From an uncultured Acetatifactor sp. (lineage in GTDB: Bacteria > Bacillota > Clostridia > Lachnospirales > Lachnospiraceae): a stretch of 54,950 bases of DNA. The stretch spans positions 1-54,950 of the forward strand of contig NZ_CAJUCP010000038.1 in the NCBI RefSeq assembly GCF_910585425.1, in the 5' to 3' direction. The notes beneath the pieces were generated by a model. It had not been told where the DNA came from and did no database searches. It was given only the letters and a program-made list of their open reading frames with translations. This document shows, one piece after another, positions 52,708-54,950 of this stretch. Numbering within the stretch: the stretch's first letter is position 1; each line of letters opens with the position of its first letter. The translations under genes and the position numbers were made by a program.

Positions 52708-52803
52708 TTATTCTTTTTCATAGCTGGTAAGAATATAAGGTTTAACCACTACAATCGCAAAAGTAACACCTTGTTCTTTAATGAGAGCTCCATCAAATGA
52801 CAT
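52708..52803 (-). CDS. Short gene or N-terminal remnant, minus strand
   Basis: The 31-residue product is MSFDGALIKEQGVTFAIVV, then KPYILTSYEKE. A perfect AGGAGG lies 7 bases upstream of the ATG. The start looks like longer unnamed clostridial proteins of the 'MSFDGxLIKEQGVTFAIVIVK' type, so the IS200-like element, whose end lies within about 25 bp, may have cut it short. Confidence 0.45.
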   Translation of the reverse strand: MSFDGALIKEQGVTFAIVVVKPYILTSYEKE

Positions 52804-52938
52804 ATTTTTACCTCCTCTCTTAAAAGTAGGGAAAGGTAAATGCTGAAAACGCTGAAAACAGTAAAAACTATTGAATATCCTGCATTTTTATGATAAGATT
52901 CAATCGCTACGTTGAATTATGCTATGCAGATTCAGTTT

Positions 52939-52966
52939 AAAAGATGGTCGTGAGGCCATCTTTTTT
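52939..52966 (+). terminator. Rho-independent terminator
   Basis: AAAAGATGG and CCATCTTTT form a 9-bp stem; TTTTTT lies at its end. AT-rich bases on both sides allow use in either direction. Confidence 0.75.
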
Positions 52967-53104
52967 ACCTTTATTAGCACTAAGGGAAGTCGAGTGCTAA
53001 TCCCTCTGTATTAACAATACCATATGGAATGAAATGTGACAAGCAGAATTAGAGAAAAAACCTCTTATAAACAAGAAAAACAGAAAAAATCTATCATAAA
53101 TATA

Positions 53105-53134
53105 TTGACACAAGAGAATTATTCACAATATAAT
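53105..53134 (+). promoter_or_regulatory. Promoter of the RloA/RloB operon
   Basis: Consensus TTGACA (53105-53110), an 18-bp spacer, then consensus TATAAT (53129-53134), 35 bp before the ATG. Confidence 0.8.
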
Positions 53135-53169
53135 GGTTATGCTATATTAAAGAAGGAGAGTGAATCAGG

Positions 53170-54543
53170 ATGTTTATAGGTTTTTCAGTAAGCAACTTTT
53201 TATCGTTTAAAGAAACGCAAACCATATCCATGATAGCGTCAAAGGTGGCAAGGCACAAAGAACATATTTTAAATGGTAATGGAAAGAAAATCTTAAAGAC
53301 AGGACTTATCTATGGGGCTAATGCCTGCGGAAAGAGCAATTTAATCAGGGCAATTGATTTTTCCAGGGATATCATATTGGAAGGCCTTAATGAAGTTGAT
53401 TTGAATAAAAAGTATTTCAGAGTAAGCAGCGAGGGGTATAAAGTACCTGGAGTATTCGAGTATAGACTAATAACGAAGACAGGGAAAGAGTATTCATATG
53501 GGATTGCAATCTCATATGAAAAAAAAGAAATCCTTTCAGAGTGGTTGGTTCGCATAGAGAAAAACGGTATAGAAACTTGTATTTTTAATAGGGACATAAA
53601 TGAAAAAGGAATTTCGTTTACTGAAAGTGAAGTAAAAATAAAAAATAATGTAGAGAAAACGAGGTGGGAGATATATCTGGAGGATTTCGGAGAAAATATA
53701 TCCAGTGCCATGAAGAAAAAAAGCATTTTGAGTGATATCGCTGCAAGAAGTAGTAAAAAAGGTGGGGTTCTTAACGAAATTTTCGAGGTTTTTACTTGGT
53801 TTCAAAGTATAATAATATTGTTTCCAACAAGCCAATATAGCGGGCTAAACCAGTTGGTTGAGGATGAAAGCATTAGAAATCAATTTTCTGTGTTGTTAAA
53901 ATATTTTGACACAGGTATTGAATCTGTGGAATCAAAAATGGGACAGATGGAGTTTGATAAAATTTTTGATGGCATTCCAAAGGAAGAGGCAGAAAAGCTA
54001 AAAATCCGGATTTCCAATGATATTGAGGATGAACCGGTGATGTTCAAGGTGAATAGTCAGGTCTATTCTTTGCGCAAAGATGAGGAAGGAAATATCATAA
54101 CAACGAAGATGATGCAAAACCATGGCTATAATCAGGATTTATTTGAATACTCCGATGAATCAGATGGAACACAAAGGCTGTTCGATTTAATCCCATTATT
54201 CTATGAACATAAGGGTAACAGCGTTATTTTTATTGATGAAATCGATAGGAGTCTTCATACCAATTTAACACGAAGGTTTTTGGAGCTGTTTTATAAATTA
54301 ACAGAAGAAGATACAAGCCAGATAATTGCAACGACTCACGATTCAAATCTATTGGATTTAGAATTGGTTAGACAGGACGAAATATGGTTCATTAAAAGGC
54401 TGAGTGACCATAGTTCCAGCATATATTCTTTAAATCGCTATAAGGAACGTTATGATAAGAAAATTGATAAGGAATATTTGCTAGGACGTTATGATGCCAT
54501 CCCGACATTCGATGATGAAATTCTGGAGGACATAAATGCATAA
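53170..54543 (+). CDS. RloA/AbiLi-like AAA ATPase
   Basis: The 457-residue AAA_15/AAA_21-type ATPase has the N-terminal FSVSNFLSFKETQTISM, Walker A GANACGKSN, the C-terminal signature region ESDGTQRLFDL, Walker B VIFIDEIDRSLH, and the H-loop TTHDSNLLD. The length and order match the ATPase of RloA/RloB and AbiL pairs, in which it senses phage and licenses a nuclease-like partner. AAGGAG lies 11 bases upstream of the ATG. It overlaps the RloB-like gene by 8 bp. Confidence 0.87.
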   Translation: MFIGFSVSNFLSFKETQTISMIASKVARHKEHILNGNGKKILKTGLIYGANACGKSNLIRAIDFSRDIILEGLNEVDLNKKYFRVSSEGYKVPGVFEYRLITKTGKEYSYGIAISYEKKEILSEWLVRIEKNGIETCIFNRDINEKGISFTESEVKIKNNVEKTRWEIYLEDFGENISSAMKKKSILSDIAARSSKKGGVLNEIFEVFTWFQSIIILFPTSQYSGLNQLVEDESIRNQFSVLLKYFDTGIESVESKMGQMEFDKIFDGIPKEEAEKLKIRISNDIEDEPVMFKVNSQVYSLRKDEEGNIITTKMMQNHGYNQDLFEYSDESDGTQRLFDLIPLFYEHKGNSVIFIDEIDRSLHTNLTRRFLELFYKLTEEDTSQIIATTHDSNLLDLELVRQDEIWFIKRLSDHSSSIYSLNRYKERYDKKIDKEYLLGRYDAIPTFDDEILEDINA

Positions 54544-54940
54544 CCGTTATAGACTAATGTCAACCGTATATGAACGTGAAGAGGAAACGCATAAGATTCT
54601 TCCCGAAAAAAGAATTTTCCTGTCAGTAGAAGGAAACACAACAGAAAAGGAGTATTTTGATGGTTTGTCAAAGAACCGGGAAAAAATCGGGATTAACGCC
54701 AAAGTTGATGTGGAGGTATTGCGCCGGGGAAGAAAGGATACCAACAGCGCACCACAACAGGTGATTGAGTTATTGGAAGAATATATCAGACTTAGGGCGC
54801 AGAATGAAGATGACATTTTAAAAGAGATATCTGAGCAATTTAAGGAAAAATATTCTCCAGATTTTATAAAACAGTATTTGGAGGATCCCGACAAAATTCC
54901 TAAACCTCCATGCCCGCACACTTGGCACCACCATAAATGA
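54536..54940 (+). CDS. RloB-like (AbiLii) protein, probably frameshifted near the window end
   Basis: The frame of 134 residues begins MHNRYRLMSTVYERE; RIFLSVEGNTTEKEYFDGL matches the 'vxxEGexTExxYFxxl' start of RloB TOPRIM-like proteins. GGAGG precedes the ATG. The expected core (the Asp-rich TOPRIM part and 'NPxFExWLLLH') is missing: the frame ends KPPCPHTWHHHK-stop. The next frame is open from about 54900 to the window edge (LNLHARTLGTTINETV). A one-base lesion near 54900, or a base-call error, therefore probably breaks the gene; the rest lies outside the window. Confidence 0.65.
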   Translation: MHNRYRLMSTVYEREEETHKILPEKRIFLSVEGNTTEKEYFDGLSKNREKIGINAKVDVEVLRRGRKDTNSAPQQVIELLEEYIRLRAQNEDDILKEISEQFKEKYSPDFIKQYLEDPDKIPKPPCPHTWHHHK

Positions 54941-54950
54941 AACTGTGCAG

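Larger units (their letters stand above)
52804..53169. other. Intergenic region before the RloA-like gene
   Basis: It contains the ribosome-binding site of the minus-strand remnant, a terminator at 52939 and the promoter at 53105. I see no further gene. Confidence 0.5.

Overview
The window looks like a chromosomal stretch of a gut Lachnospiraceae (Clostridia). The Firmicutes features are strong AGGAGG ribosome-binding sites, TTG/GTG starts, sigma-A promoters, long-form Hpf, NlpC/P60 and M23 wall hydrolases, BceAB/MacB-like peptide transporters and CD1871A-type small proteins. I judged base composition by eye only. About 1-14.4 kb is moderate GC with integrative-element content. About 14.8-44.8 kb is GC-rich and looks like resident chromosome plus older islands. 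About 45-55 kb is clearly AT-rich and looks recently acquired.

1-14.6 kb reads as the right end of an integrative and conjugative element. Decayed transposase and regulator fragments flank a cargo unit made of an OmpR-type two-component system followed by an operon of TlpA-like lipoprotein, two fused ATPase-permease ABC half-transporters, a CD1871A-family CXXC mini-protein and a NapH-like polyferredoxin. After more decayed genes come an orphan leader-peptide/attenuator, a sigma-70-like factor, a structured-looking non-coding stretch, an excisionase and two tandem paralogous tyrosine integrases.

14.8-32.6 kb is a dense array of peptide-sensing and export modules: RR-HK-ATPase-FtsX permease; then ATPase-permease; then RR-HK-ATPase-permease; then RR-ATPase-ABC-2 permease-HK. 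Two of the transporter operons have visible direct-repeat operators of the kind OmpR-family regulators bind. Two small ORFs with a shared N-terminal motif sit in one gap.

32.7-44.9 kb holds housekeeping-like genes: an Ogt-type DNA methyltransferase, a second TlpA-CD1871A-polyferredoxin cassette without ABC genes, a small helical protein, a PAP2 phosphatase, a large TPR-DUF4037-DUF4125 protein, an SDR, a thioredoxin reductase, an NlpC/P60 hydrolase, hpf and an M23 peptidase. A cluster of DnaA-box-like 9-mers lies upstream of hpf.

45-55 kb is a defence-type island. A three-gene operon encodes a nitrilase-fold protein, a Rad50/SMC-like ATPase with a CxxC hook, and an AlbA_2/Schlafen-type protein. 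It is bracketed by a near-perfect 22-bp direct repeat: one copy lies in the 3' end of the M23 gene, and the second, about 7 kb away, encodes the same peptide followed by an alternative C-terminus. This suggests insertion of a discrete element into that gene. A broken IS200-like element and an RloA/RloB (AbiL-like) pair follow; the second gene of that pair appears frameshifted close to the window edge. The three-gene operon and its direct repeats are the best candidate for an under-described system. I could not compare it with catalogued three-gene systems such as Menshen, so novelty is unproven.
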